From Morinoia aosen (taxonomy: Eukaryota; Arthropoda; Malacostraca; Amphipoda; Talitridae): a DNA stretch of 64,000 nucleotides. A program made the translations under genes and the position numbers. The notes beneath the pieces were generated by a model. The model saw only the letters and a program-made list of their open reading frames with translations, did not search any database and was not told the DNA's origin. Position 1 is the stretch's first letter. Each line of letters opens with the position of its first letter. Location: assembly GCA_030386875.1 (NCBI GenBank), contig CM059560.1:22624683-22688682 (forward strand), written 5' to 3'. This document shows positions 1 through 12,063 of the stretch, in pieces.

Positions 1-697
1 CTGGTTGTTTCGCACCTTACTGAACTGATAATGCTATTGACAGCTGGATATTAAGTTTATTCTTGAGTCTTCCTGGTAACTATATACCTGCTTGTGGTTA
101 CTAGATCTTTCAAATATAAGCAATCATTCTATAAGAATCAAGCACCACTGTGGCTCCACAAATGAAGCATAATTTGTTCCTTACAGTTGGTCAGGCTCAT
201 AGCCAGGCTAACAATCAAACATAAACGTTGGTTGAGGACCGGCGCCCCGTCTCGAGAGATATAATGTACTTCACGAACCTCTTTCTCCTATTAATACTTA
301 AACCAAAGATTTAAATCGGAAATACATCCCACCAAAATAGGAGGATTTTTCCCTCGCAGGCTTTTCGTTTTTACAATTGAAACAGTCATTTTCCCCCATC
401 AACGACAAACACCTTTTGTTTTCGTAAAAATGATGTTATAACAGAAATGAATCGTAGGCTTTATTTGGGAATATTAGTGGAGACGGATCTTCAATTCAAA
501 CTATTCTATAAAATATGCAAATCATTCTTCAGTACACTTGAATACAGCAGTAGAAACAAGCCAAACGACCCACTCAAGTATCTTTGATCATCTCAACCAG
601 TAGAAGAAATATTAAAATGTATTCTGGGCTTTGTGTTGTACATGTAAAGAACGGCAAACAAATCATCTTCTAACACCAATTATTTATTCTTTGTTTT
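1..697. other. AT-rich DNA, nothing recognised
   Basis: No open reading frame of note, no tRNA-like promoter and no repeat structure could be recognised in this stretch. Confidence 0.5.
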
Positions 698-902
698 GTC
701 ACGAGAAATGGCCCTTCACCTCCTTGTTAACATTTCATTAACAGGAAGATCCGGCTCTCGGAATTGAGGAATGACACACCTCCAATGGATACATATACAA
801 CATAAAATTAATGAATAATAATCGGCAATTACAGTACATATACTAAAAAGAAAAGGTACTCACCGACGCCAGCTGACCCACTTACTCAGCGCGTTTCAGT
901 GC
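698..902 (+). repeat. Left arm of long inverted repeat
   Basis: This is the reverse complement of 3953-4154 with scattered mismatches. Shared landmarks are the GAGAAATGG and TTCACCTCCTTGTTAAC blocks and the CTCACCG block near the inner end. Confidence 0.7.
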
Positions 903-3900
903 GCTATTTTGCCTCGGTGAGATGTGGTGCGGGCGTAATGGGGTTTTTAAACACCATCAAAATGCTAAGGAATCTTTATAATGGAGAACCCTGGTACAAA
1001 GCATTAATCGTAATTTACTGGCACTGTAAGTAACGCATATTGACAAATACTACTCTGCCTAATTGACCGGTCAATTCCCTCAAGTAAATTACACACGGAA
1101 CACATACAATGAAATAATGCCTAACTGATGGGTCGGCGCACTCCAACGTCACAATGGATTGTCATTTAGCCTCGGATCACAAGTTCTGTCATCCCAGAGC
1201 AGCTTCAGTTCATTCCCTGTTTCTTACACAGTGCATAAATTGTCGTTGGACGTGCTTATGAAGAAGTCGTACTTGCAATCAATAGGAGACAAGGAAAGCC
1301 ACCCTCCTGCAGGGCAACAAAAATTTGGACGATTACTTTAAATCTGCAATTTTTTCATACATATATATGCACATATTCCACATTTAATTCAACTGCTCCA
1401 ATTCTCTTATATGTTGTATGAACCTATCGTTTCCAGCGGTATCTATCGTAACAAAAGCACGAGCCTTACCCGCCCTGACGCCGTTATAAAACTTTTCCTT
1501 TAAGCAATCTCCCCAGTACGGGATCTTCTTCCCTCTGCACAAGCAAAAATGTAACTTTTAATGTGTTGTTTCAAGAAAAATATATCTCAACAGGTTTCGC
1601 TTCTAACTTATTTTCCAAAGTATGACATTTAATTTAACACCTATTTACGACGCAGAGTATAACACTTAAGGTATAATGATGCCTAGCCACGACGGACCTT
1701 ATCGAGATGCTAGCGAACTCTTACTGACTCTCGTCTTTTCGTGCATGTCAAAGTGTCCTTTTGGGCTACCCTCTTTCTAATCATGACCAATGGCACCACT
1801 CTTGCACTTCCAAACCTTCGCCGGCTTTGTCCTATTGGCTCCTCCCGAGGTTGCACACTCCCTATTCGCTGTGAGCCGAACACGCCTTTTCCGCCCCTAT
1901 TTTGTGTGTTAATTCTTGAAGTCTAAGTCCGTTGGCGAGAAAGCTTTCTCACGCCTCTACCTTCTGCTCCCCTACCCTTAGCCAGCCTATGGTCAACAAA
2001 TCTTTGCCTTTTGTGGTAACCCTACACCGCACTCCTTGTTCGCGCTCTCGCTCTCGAGGTTTGCTTACCAAGCACAACACTACCCAGCTCGAGTGCCTGC
2101 CACATAAATCTATGTTGAATGTAAACATTCAGGCCTACACTCATGTTAGAGCAAGCCACTCGTATCATTGGAGTACGCCTGACCACCGTTTTATAAACTC
2201 ACAATTTTAGTTCAAGCAAACAATAAATGCGCACCAAAATTCGTTACACACAAATTTATTACACATGATAAAAGAAAAACTCGAATTTATTACACATGAT
2301 TAAAATTTTCCCTAAATTCTCATGTTTTTAATTCGCAAAATTGATTATTCTTAACAGATTCTCGACAGTTTCATTATTTATTCGAAGTTGTTTTAGCTTT
2401 ACGGAATCGAACAAAAATTGGGTACAACTATTTGTCGAGAATATGTTCAGAATGATCAAATTTTGCGAATTAAAAATGAAAATTCTTGTAATTGTGTGTA
2501 ATGTAACAAATTTGTGCTTACGTAAAGAGTTGTGTCTTGAAATATCTCAGAAAATCCCAGCAGCCAGAGGGGTCGCTTCAACATGAATGTTTTATGTCGC
2601 TTCAACATGTATGTTTTTACGCCTGTATGTTTTCTTTCAACTCAGCAATGTTAGGAGGCTGCGATAAGGTGCGAGAGCCAAACGATGTATGTTTACAGTG
2701 TGTGTTGTCTCTGGAGGGGACTTTGGCAAATCTTTCATTAGGGCGAGCCCTTGGAAAACCTGAGACGCGCGAAAAAATGCCTACACAAGCGCGAACAAAG
2801 TCGCCTTCTTGTCAAAGATAAATCGACACATAAATCGCGACCCTTGAGCTGCGAGGGTGAACGGAGTAACGGTTTCGAAGGAGCCTGAGCGTGGGATACA
2901 ATGAGGCTAAGAAAAAATAAATAAAGACGAACTGCGGGACTACCAATGAGAAGAGATGTGGGCGGTCACTGGCAGGGTCTGAGGATTCTCATAGGCCGAA
3001 GGTGAGAGTGCACAACCCTCGAAGAAAATACGCCAGGGCTCAAGGCGTCTGAGGAACAATGGACAGTTCGACCGGCGAAACCGTAACGTGAGGTGCAACC
3101 TAGAAACGCGGGTGTGTTCACAATAACAAGCGCAATAATAAGAAAAGTGGCTATATTGAAAATTATACTAAGTTTCACGCTATAATGTAATCCAGAAAGT
3201 AACACATTCTCGTTTCACTTGCAGAAAATTTACGTGTTCCCGTCACCACGTTCACAAAGGGGAAATTTATCAAAACATAACCCACCGTGGGAGTTATTGA
3301 TGGAACATGGAGATGCTGCACTAGAAGGGAGGGTAAGAGATGCATTTCTTAAAAAGAAAGAGTAAAGATATTGTTGAGATAAATATTGCGATAATTCATT
3401 GTCATTCAGTCATTGATGCGCTTAAAAAAAGTAACAAGTTAAATTTTTATCTTTGACAGGCGGGACGGTTATTCAGTCATATGTCTGAGGATTGATCAGC
3501 TCGAATGAAGGGAATCGACGTGTGAACATGCTGAAACGGGATGAGCAAGATGACGTCATCACTAGACATTTTCTGAACAGTGCATAAGATAGGCCTTGAA
3601 CTGAAGCGAGTTGCGGATGGATTCGGTGGTTGAAGTGACCTCGCCTACTGGCTGTTGGGAGTACTTAGAGATTGTAGGCATTATCTGTGTTATGTTTGGA
3701 TGCATAAGCAATCTGCGGTTAAAGGCTGGCCAGCCAAATTTCTGTGTAATTATGTGCAGTAGGTCATTTGACGTATGCTATTTGCTTTCATTACTTAATT
3801 AGCATTGTTCCTAACACCAATCATTGTGTGTGCGCTCATTGATGTTGTATCACGTATAGCTGGGAATTATAAATGTTAAGCATAGTTCACCCTGTGTATC

Positions 3901-3952
3901 ATGCCCCACAATATTAGAAGCAATCCATCGTAATGCAACGGAGGGCGCCCAG

Positions 3953-4154
3953 AAAATGCGCTGCGTAAGTGGGTCAGCGATCCCCGGTGAGTACCTTTCC
4001 TTTTTTTAGTATATGTGCTGTAATTGCCGATATTTATTCATTAATTTGTGTTGCATATGTATACTTTGGAGGTGGGCCATTCCTCAATTCCGAGAGCCGA
4101 ATCTTCCTGTTAATGAAATGTTAACAAGGAGGTGAAGGGACCATTTCTCGTGAC
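3953..4154 (-). repeat. Right arm of long inverted repeat
   Basis: This is the reverse complement of 698-902. The outer end reads CTCGTGAC on the forward strand. Sequence similarity fades outside these limits apart from a short AACACCAAT block just beyond both arms. Confidence 0.7.
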
Positions 4155-4189
4155 ATATTGGTGTTGCAACAGGGTGCGGTCTACCACAC

Positions 4190-4915
4190 TATAGCATGAG
4201 ATCTTCCTCTAGCTAGTACTATCGCGTGAGGTTAAGTTACTTATGGATATTACTTATTTCCATACATTTAATTTAGCGATAAACACTTACTTTGTACATC
4301 TCAAACGGCACCTATCGTGACACATGGAAGCCAATACGAGTTCCAGGAAGGCATCACATTGCGTCCCTCAATCGTACAAGTTTAACGATTATAAACTATA
4401 TTCAACTAATACACTGTCTCGAGAGGAGTAGAGCGAGTCAGAATGAGTAAACTATCTGCCCTGCCGCTTAAGATGCCATTTCAAACATCAAATTAAACTT
4501 CTTAGTCATATTTCTTCTGATGCGGAACTTTTCGATCACACATAACACATAATTCTATCATGTGTTCACTTTGTGCGCGTGTTTCGTACAGAAAGTAAGC
4601 ACAACGTTTCGTCAGACAGAGGCCAGTCATCAAGCCATGTGGCGACCCTGTCCACGCTAGCTCAGACTTGAAGTCATGAAGCCGATCACCTATTCCCTGC
4701 CAGATTTATAAAACCAAGCCTAACCTGTACTGTCAAGTAGTACCTACCCATTTTATTGTCGCTTCGATTTATTGTAATAAATTTAGGAAACTCATGACAA
4801 TTTTTCCTCGCTGTAAAAAGACCGGCGTAAATTAAAGAATCTTTTCGGGCGTCGGCTTAAGAACCCTGGACCCGAAGACAAGATTATCATAGGAGAACCA
4901 GCGACCCCTTGACAC
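4190..4915 (+). mobile_element. LTR-like dispersed repeat, copy 1
   Basis: The stretch resembles 17680-18310 in the same orientation, with long shared blocks such as AAGCACAACGTTTCGTCAGA and CACGCTAGCTCAGAC. It has an LTR-like order: a TATAAAA box at 4707-4713, an AATAAA signal at 4776-4781, then at 4916-4933 a string resembling a retroviral lysine-tRNA primer-binding site. No gag or pol reading frame follows, so it would be a solo or truncated LTR. The call rests on this order and the second copy; exact ends were not fixed. Confidence 0.4.
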
Positions 4916-4933
4916 TGGCACCCGAACACTTAC
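4916..4933 (+). promoter_or_regulatory. Primer-binding-site-like motif
   Basis: TGGCACCCGAACACTTAC agrees at about 14 of 18 positions with the site complementary to tRNA-Lys used by many retroelements. A weaker second version begins at 4946 (TGGCACTCGGATAC), suggesting a local duplication. It lies just downstream of the LTR-like block, where a primer site would be expected. Confidence 0.35.
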
Positions 4934-5014
4934 AGAATCTAACATTGGCACTCGGATACTACCGCTAAGTACACCATTTATATGAAAAACGAACTTCCCA
5001 ATGTGTTATTAGTG

Positions 5015-5220
5015 GTCACTGTGGCAGAGTGGTTAAGAACGCGTCCTTCAAATAAAGGTGTTGGCAGTTCGAATCCCGGCTGTACCGCCCGTGGTTTCTC
5101 CCCGTTGGGAAAAGGAAGAACTCAGCCACAGTTCCCCACTCTACCCAGGTGTCTAAAATGGGTATCGGCTTGTCCATGGGTAACCGTCGTTGCGTCCTGC
5201 TGTTAGTTATAAGGCATTTG
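5015..5220 (+). mobile_element. tRNA-derived SINE
   Basis: A pol III A box (TGGCAGAGTGGTT, 5022-5034) and B box (AGTTCGAATCC, 5066-5076) stand 44 bases apart, as in a tRNA gene. The T stem and acceptor stem do not pair properly, so this is not a working tRNA. A non-tRNA body follows, containing CTAAAATGGGTATCGGC, a block type common in arthropod and other animal SINEs. The 3' end is approximate. Confidence 0.65.
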
Positions 5221-8200
5221 AAAAAACCTACGTACAAGATGATACGCATCAGGCGTGATTGAAATAAAACAACATCCTTTATTCTTTATTATAAAAAGCC
5301 GCGAAGTCTGCAGAAAGCGTTATGCGGTCACGCTCGTAAATTGTGTAGAAATATGTCGCCAACTTTCAAGGACGAAGAATTTTAATTACGCGGAGCACCA
5401 GCACATCATTCAAGCAGAATGTTTGTGTCTTAACTTCTCGCAGCAAGAAACAACCGACGTATCTCGCAAAAAGCGTCCCGAGTGACAAAAAAGCCGAGTC
5501 AGCATGTCAGCGAGCTCAGGACCAAGCTTGAGCAAAAAGTGAGTCCCAGCAACCTTAGTGAGATCAATGAACCGAGGAGCGGTACAACAGAGCATTTTGG
5601 GTTGCGGCCGTACTTCTACGCGAGACCGAGCGATGTGGGACCATCATCTACGTAGCATCCCATCGTCCCGGCAGCTGAGCAGCACACCAGGATTGTAAGA
5701 GCTAAGTAATGCTGTTTTTTGTTTGTGTTATTTCGTAGGTTACAGTGCCTTTTTAGCCCTGAGTGATAACTATGTACCTTTACAAGTTCTTAGAGTGTTG
5801 TTAAGGCTGTACCAAATCAGTTCTTTCATGTTGTTTAGTTTAAAAGCTTACGCGTCTTTTTTTTTTGCCTCGTCAATTTAAGGAGCTCTGTGTGAGGAGA
5901 AATTTTCTTTCATCAGCGATTTTTGGCTCTGTCTTTATCGACACAGCGCCAACATTGTTTTCTCAGAATATAGGACGTAATCACGTCAATATTGCCGTAA
6001 AGTCTAAGAGTTGGACGTGAGATCAATCCTAAGCCGTGTGTTATTGACGTTTATGAACACCTCCAAAGTTGTGTGTATTTTAAGCACTACACGGTTCCAA
6101 TACTTCAATGTTTAAGCTCTACCATTTAGGGTGGATTGCCATTTAAGTGCCTAAGTCGTTGGGGAAGTTAAATAGCGTGAAGCGCAACTGCACAGTTTAA
6201 CGATAGAAAAACAGAAGAAAGACTTATTTTCAGACGACCGCAGTAAGCCATCTATCTCAGTGAATGTCCCTAGAGTATTTTTAAATACTTTAACGTTATC
6301 TTGAGTATTTTTAAACACTTATTTTTAAAACTTCTTACATCAGTGTTTTTTGAAAAAGATGTCTTTATGAATATTTTTTTAGCCTCGTGTGATTTTTCAC
6401 TGGCTGACTTCCAGTCATGTGCAGGTAAGTGTCGGCAATACTGCCCTATTAGCTACTTGAATTCATAAATGTGGCAGGGACAGAATGTATTGCGCAAAGC
6501 TCAATACTTGTTTTGAATACTCGCTTATGAATACTTGTTATGAAGAAAGCGAATATGTATAACTCGAATTTTTTCACCAGCATGGACTTTTTGCAATGCA
6601 CCGAAGTTGATAATAAATAATAAGTGATGCTCTTCATTTCTCTCAAAATCACACTTTTCACAGAATCAATAATAACAGCATTCATGAGCACACTGTTGAA
6701 TGACAAATGATATAGTAGGTTTATAATTCCGTCAATCATACCGCAGTTAATATTTCCGAAATATAAACTCGACAGTCTTCTCCTAAATACCATGTTTTCT
6801 ACCACGACACGTGAGCGTGATACTTGCCAGAGTTCTTATCAAAGTTAATTGTTGATCTTACTAGACACTTATTGTGCTGAACAATAGGATTGTTAGTGAC
6901 ACTTGAAGAATTATACTAACCATCTCATGGCGCTCTCGTGAAGTGAAGAGTGAAGAATTAATTTTTAGGTTCACTTTAAAAAATAAAGACTCAATTTATA
7001 TTGATTGAATGCTGTTATTATTGATATTTTCGACCGTCATTCCATAGTAAATAAATGAATGTCCTTTGAGCTAACTTGCAAATCATTGGTTAGTGCTTTC
7101 TATTATTTTAAAATTACATTTGAAAGATCATCATTGCATTTCACAGATACAAAACTTTTATGGCTTAGAATAGTTTTATTTGTTATACTGCATTTTATAT
7201 GTGACTCTATCCTTCATCAAACAATTTTTGCATTTCATTACCTCAATTCTACAGCCATTATACAAGCAAGTCTTGCTTATCATTGAATTCTCTTTCTCAT
7301 TAGTTTCCATGCTGACTGAAGGAAACTTCTGATTGTTAAATCGACTTTACGAATTTAGAAATTTTGAAATCGCCTGCTAAAATACCCTCAGTTTCGAAGC
7401 ACTAATTCTGATTACAAGGGAAAATCAAGAGTCATAAACACTTAACTAATATTTGAATCGTATAAAGCTGGAAAGTTCTAATTTATTTAGGCGCTTTAAT
7501 TTTTCTCCTTACGCAACTTTTTTTTAATTTCATTGATTTTGACGCACATTTAATAGCTTCACGATACCGTGACTTATGATATACCTCTCATCTATTAAAG
7601 AATATTCTCATGTCTTCCTGAGTCAATGGAGTTCATTGACCCAACGGTAGCATTCCATTTTTCTTGAAGGATTTGGTCTAAGTCATTTTTCCTCGGCTTC
7701 ACCGGGTCTTTATGAGCATTGTGTAGCTAAAACAACCTTCTTTGATTCACTTATATTTCATGGTCTCTCAAAATTATTATGATTGTATGAATTAGTGCAC
7801 TTGAGTACTTAAATAACAGGTAAAGTTAAGATATGCCCTGGGCAAATGGCTGAAAATTGTCATCTGTTCATTCCAAATGACTCGCGAATTCAGCACTTGT
7901 TTATAAAAAGCATTGCCGCTCGAGGAAAAGAAATGTGGGTAAAATCCACTCGGATGTTGTACCATAAATCACATTATGAAGTCAAAACACCGCCGAAGCA
8001 ACACCGAGGCAAAAATTCGCCCTACTACAAGCGCCTACGCCTGCTATGGAAAGATAAACTGCGCTCAGCATCTCTCACATCGAAGAATGTCCGATCGAGG
8101 AAGCCTATACGTTCTATCTCATGTGAACGATACAACTACATTTAATACGCTACCAATTGTACAAAATTATGCTTAAATAGGATGCGAAACGACGATTATG

Positions 8201-8534
8201 TAATTACAAAATATCTATATAAATGTGGATAAATAAAGAATTGATCACGAAGCTGATTGATTAGAATTAGGACAAGAATATGATCCTTCCTCTTTGCATC
8301 ATTGCGTTTTCTTAAAGTATCGGCCACCAGTGACAATATTTTCCCTCGAATGCTCTATGTAAAGGCTTATTAGAGGTAGGGGATTAACATTTTAAGACGA
8401 GATTTCGTCTCTGACTGACTCTTGATATGCCAATATTCGACGTATAGCGTTTTGGACTCAGTCGGTACCATAAGCTTTTATTCTCTTGCTGGACGAAGTA
8501 TTTCCGTATCGGTGAAAATTACAGACGCTTCCAT
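5221..8534. other. AT-rich DNA, no gene recognised
   Basis: Only short open frames occur, without splice-flanked coding character or family motifs. A 10-T run lies near 5857-5866. Nothing further could be supported. Confidence 0.4.
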
Positions 8535-8695
8535 CTTATAAAATTAACGTAAAATCGAGACTTTGTGGTATTTATCGTCATTGCTGGACTTTCTTCGAAA
8601 GTTGAGAATAGTTGCCTTGCCGTTTTGTCCCGTGATTGCGTGTCTTTATTTGCATCATTTCATTGAAATGTGTCTTCATTGATAGTGTTAACGAA
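8535..8695 (+). repeat. Dispersed repeat, copy at 8.5 kb
   Basis: The block is similar to 29470-29640 in the same orientation. Shared landmarks are AAAATTAACGTAAA near the start, GTGATTGCGTGTCTTTATTT/CATGATTGCGTGTCTTTATT in the middle and GTGTCTTCATT near the end. It is noncoding and of unknown family. Confidence 0.6.
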
Positions 8696-9564
8696 GCTCA
8701 TGCGTGTGCGGTAGGTACATTTAGTTTGAGCTTCATCTTAGTCTATTGCAAGTTGAAGTCCGTGTGGGCTTGGGCATTTCATTTGCGGTCTATACGAGTA
8801 CACGGAAGAGCATGTCGAAAGGGGCTAATAATTCGGTAAGGTTTTAATATTCTGTTATTGTGTTATAAACTATTTTAAACCGTGCAATAACCCCTGAATT
8901 CATTCCGTGTATACGATAGGCTTTATTGTTTTCGTTGATAGTGTTTATTTAGTTTATTAAAATGCATAATAGGTAATGTTCTCAAATTTAAGTGCAATGA
9001 ACTTTGTTTTAGAGCTAGATCTTAAGTGTGTTTCTATCATAGTGTTACAGAAGCCGTTTGGATAAGCCTGCGCGTTTTCGAATACCCTATACGTACCCAA
9101 AGAACCACGAAGTTCTTTACAAATAGTCCTAGTAAACGGTTGGAATCATTCTACGTGTTTTCCTTCCCTATACTCGCTGAAGAAATACTGATTGATATAT
9201 TGAATATAATTAAAACAACGTAATGTCACAGGAACCATGTTGATATGAAGATACTATAATACAGGGTACGTAACGTATTTAAATACACTTTGCGCACATT
9301 TAAAAAAACGAAAATATAACTGTTAGTCATGCAAACTTACAATTTCTTGCAACATAACAAATGAACATAATATTAACTTACGTTTTTTCGTAGATATCCT
9401 TTTTCGGCTTCTGTTAAAAACTGAATTCGAGTCCGGAATTAGGTGTAAGGTTTTATCAAGTGGTATTTGTATATATGTCCTCCATTGCTCAGGCTATTGC
9501 TTACATTAGAGAGGAGTTACTGAAATAGGGATGCTTGTTAACTTCTTAACTTCCTTATTAACGA
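8696..9564. other. AT-rich DNA, no gene recognised
   Basis: No reading frame with family resemblance and no repeat was found. Confidence 0.4.
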
Positions 9565-9578
9565 CCCCCCCCCCCCCC
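9565..9578 (+). repeat. Homopolymer run of 14 C
   Basis: An uninterrupted C run sits directly at the truncated 3' end of the reverse-strand mariner, where the reading frame just past the third catalytic aspartate is lost. Confidence 0.95.
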
Positions 9579-9730
9579 ATTTAATAATCCAAATGATTGG
9601 GATCTAGTGAGTTAAGAGGCAATAAGCTTGGTGGGGCATGATTATGAAAATTCTCGGACATACAATCCTGGGTTTTGAGAGCTTTATGGGATGGAGCCGA
9701 ATCTTGTTGAAAGACGCACGCTCTTCCATT

Positions 9731-9738
9731 GGCTACGC
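9731..9738 (+). repeat. Target duplication of MITE A, left
   Basis: GGCTACGC, repeated exactly at 11589-11596. Confidence 0.85.
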
Positions 9739-11588
9739 CAAGGAAGTTGGATACATGGAACCGGCATCGCTATCTTTTGCCAGTCAAGCGAGTGAAGCCA
9801 CTTCTGCCGTCCCAAGCCCCGCCCACCCGGCATTAGGTCCCTGTGTGGAGGTGGTGTTGCAGTGGAGGGGTAGCACCACCTCCATCATCAGCGACTGAAG
9901 ACCGCGCTGTTAAATGGCAGACTTGCGCTACTCTGTGCTATACGTTTTTTTCTTAGGCATATATTTCAATTACATCCTCGCTGAATGATAAAGAAACTCA
10001 TATTGAGGAAACTCGTCCTTGACCGCAGCGTGGATAGCGGCGCCCTAGCTGTCACGCTGAGTGTCTGACACGCACTGAGCCCCATCTCCGTGTGTGTGCC
10101 CGTAATTCAGGGCTGCCACTGAGGTTTTTCTCTTTCCCCCAGATTTGCGGTAGAAATTCCCCCATATTCGGCAAAAATCCCCCAAAATTGAAAAAAAACA
10201 CGTAATATGGTATATATTGAATAGAAACTGATATTATTCAATGTATAATAAATCCAACTGTGATGGGGTCCTTTTCATTGACAGCTTGTGAGCTATTTTG
10301 CTGCATGAGTGAATTGTTTTACCAGCAGGTAAGAAATTATATACACTTGAGGAAAGGTCGTCTTGGTCAAAATTTTCTACACGAGTAAGCTCCCTAATTG
10401 TGATTCCACTGGATTTCATGGACGGCTCTATTACGATATCAGCGTTGATACTTGCAACATTTTTGTTTTTCTTATGTTGCACCGAGCATAGTTTTGTTTT
10501 AATTTTTCAAAAAAATATAGCTGTACTTTCAATATCTACAGTTGGGATTTCTATTTCATTTCAGACGAGTTTTTCAATTATTCAGATGCACCGAGCCAAT
10601 TACTACTAAATGACTGCGTACAGAACTTTTGTTTCTTATATGATTCGGTTCGGTATGCCATTGGGAAAAAATAATCAGCATTCTAAAACAAAATAATAAC
10701 TGTAAAATAATGAAATCCTTATATAAATGGCATTAATAATTAAAATGAACTTATTTGTCATCTGTGTAAAGTTTTGCTGAAGAGCATTGTTACTAATTGC
10801 TAAAGAGCATGTAACAGCTAGAGTTAGCCTCTTTAACGCATGTAAGTTATGACAAGACAGACAAATAAAAACATTAATATTGAAAGTTACTGGTTGAAAA
10901 CTAGGCCTGCTGCACAGTTTTAATATCTGTTAATTTTGAAGCACACAAGTATTTCATCTTTAAGAACTTCTGCGTTCCGCCTCCTTTGCCGAAGAAAATA
11001 CGATAAAAATTTCTGAATTAAAAAATTAACAAATAAGAATAGTTATCACATAATTCAAGTCAATGAGGGGAATAATGAGCAAAAAGTATTCGCCCAGAGG
11101 AGGGAAGCTAGCAACCGTAACGGTCACTATCTGCCTTTTTATTCCTTTTACAGAGCTAACTATCGAGACTTAGCTCAGTGAGCTGTGAGAATGAGACTGT
11201 TCCCTGTTCCGATGTGATCATGTGAATCTCGTTGCCAGTCTGAGTTCCATCCTCGTTTAAACTTCGTTATATTGCCTTTTATTCATCGTTAAAAGGGGCA
11301 TTTCCTGTTCTGCATCATAATATCTTCATCCGAATGAGTTTACGTCCACTTGTAATTTAAAATTATTCAGGGTATACATTTTCTGCATAGGAAATAATTC
11401 CTGGCCAAATTCCCCCAAATTTAGTAGTTTTTGCGTAAGTTTCCCCAATTCCCTTAGACTACAAGCGTTTCCCCCAGATCTAGGGGAAATCCCCCATCAG
11501 TGGCAGCCCTGGCCCGTATACCCTACAGCTACCGAAAATTGGCTTCACTTTAGAGCGCTGATGCCGTCTCCATTCTTAAACCTCCTTG
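9739..11588 (+). mobile_element. MITE copy A (31-bp TIR family), interrupted by a hAT-like element
   Basis: It begins CAAGGAAGTTGG and ends CCTCCTTG, and is flanked on both sides by the 8-bp duplication GGCTACGC (9731-9738 and 11589-11596), which lies inside the mariner codons for SVAN. Without the 1404-bp insertion at 10108-11511 it is about 446 bp and matches copy B (11628-12063) in reverse complement along its length. Its terminal repeats are more worn than those of copy B. A 31-bp TIR with an 8-bp target duplication fits the P superfamily best; hAT is the alternative. It is non-autonomous. Confidence 0.85.
10108..11511. mobile_element. hAT-like TIR element nested in MITE A
   Basis: The ends are perfect 15-bp inverted repeats, CAGGGCTGCCACTGA at the left and its complement at the right. 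Subterminal regions on both sides are rich in CCCCCA strings, as is common for transposase-binding sites. The right flank GCCCGTAT matches the left flank GCCCGTAATT apart from two extra bases; MITE copy B shows the empty site GCCCGTATACCC, proving the insertion. The 1.4-kb interior has no recognisable transposase, so it is non-autonomous. The first 13 TIR bases are identical to the right end of the hAT remnant at 42.1-43.1 kb. Confidence 0.8.
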
Positions 11589-11596
11589 GGCTACGC
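11589..11596 (+). repeat. Target duplication of MITE A, right
   Basis: GGCTACGC, repeated exactly at 9731-9738. Confidence 0.85.
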
Positions 11597-11627
11597 TGTC
11601 TATCCAAGGCTTAACAACGGTCTGAAG

Positions 11628-12063
11628 CAAGGAGCTTTAATGGAATGGAGGCGGCATCAGCGCTCTAAAGTGAAGCCAATTTTCGGTAGCTGTAGGGTAT
11701 ACGGGCACACACACGGAGATGGGGCTCAGTGCGTTTCAGACACTCAGCGTGACAGGGCGCTGCTTATCCTCGCTGCGGTCAAGGACGAGTTTTTCCAATA
11801 TGATTTTCTTTATCATTCAGCGAGGACGCAATTGAAATATATGCCTAAGAAAAAAATGTACAGCACAAATTAGCGCAAGTCTGCCATTTAACAGCGCGGT
11901 CTTCAGTCGCTGATGATGGAGGTGGTGCTACCCCTCCACTGCAACACCACCTCCACACTGGGACCCAATGCCGGGTGGGCGGGGCTTGGGTCGGGATAAT
12001 TGGCTTCACTCGCTTGACTGGCAAAAGATAGCGATGCCGCCTCCATTCCATTAAAGCTCCTTG
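11628..12063 (-). mobile_element. MITE copy B (436 bp, 31-bp TIRs)
   Basis: The copy is intact, with perfect 31-bp terminal inverted repeats starting CAAGGAGCTTTAATGGAATG and the 8-bp target duplication GTCTGAAG at 11620-11627 and 12064-12071. It sits in the mariner codons for LQT. It is the same family as copy A but in opposite orientation, 39 bp from the end of A (31 bp between the target duplication of A and the start of B). Perfect TIRs suggest it is younger than A. There is no coding capacity; the short frames across it are chance. Confidence 0.9.

Larger units (their letters stand above)
698..4154. mobile_element. Element bounded by ~205-bp inverted repeats (foldback-like)
   Basis: The segment at 698-902 recurs in reverse complement at 3953-4154, beginning GTCACGAGAAATGG at the outer ends and reading inward to CTGACCCACTTAC. 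The arms differ by scattered substitutions and small indels, so this is an old structure. The 3.05 kb between them has only short, unconvincing open frames and no transposase motif, so it could be a non-autonomous foldback or TIR element, or two independent repeat copies facing each other. No clean target duplication was found at the outer ends. Each arm carries GGTGAGTACC, a perfect 5' splice-donor-like string, oriented outward from the interior. Confidence 0.5.

Noticed and set aside
5015..5086. A functional tRNA gene (Leu-like)
   Set aside because: A and B boxes are present, but acceptor and T stems do not pair and a SINE body follows.
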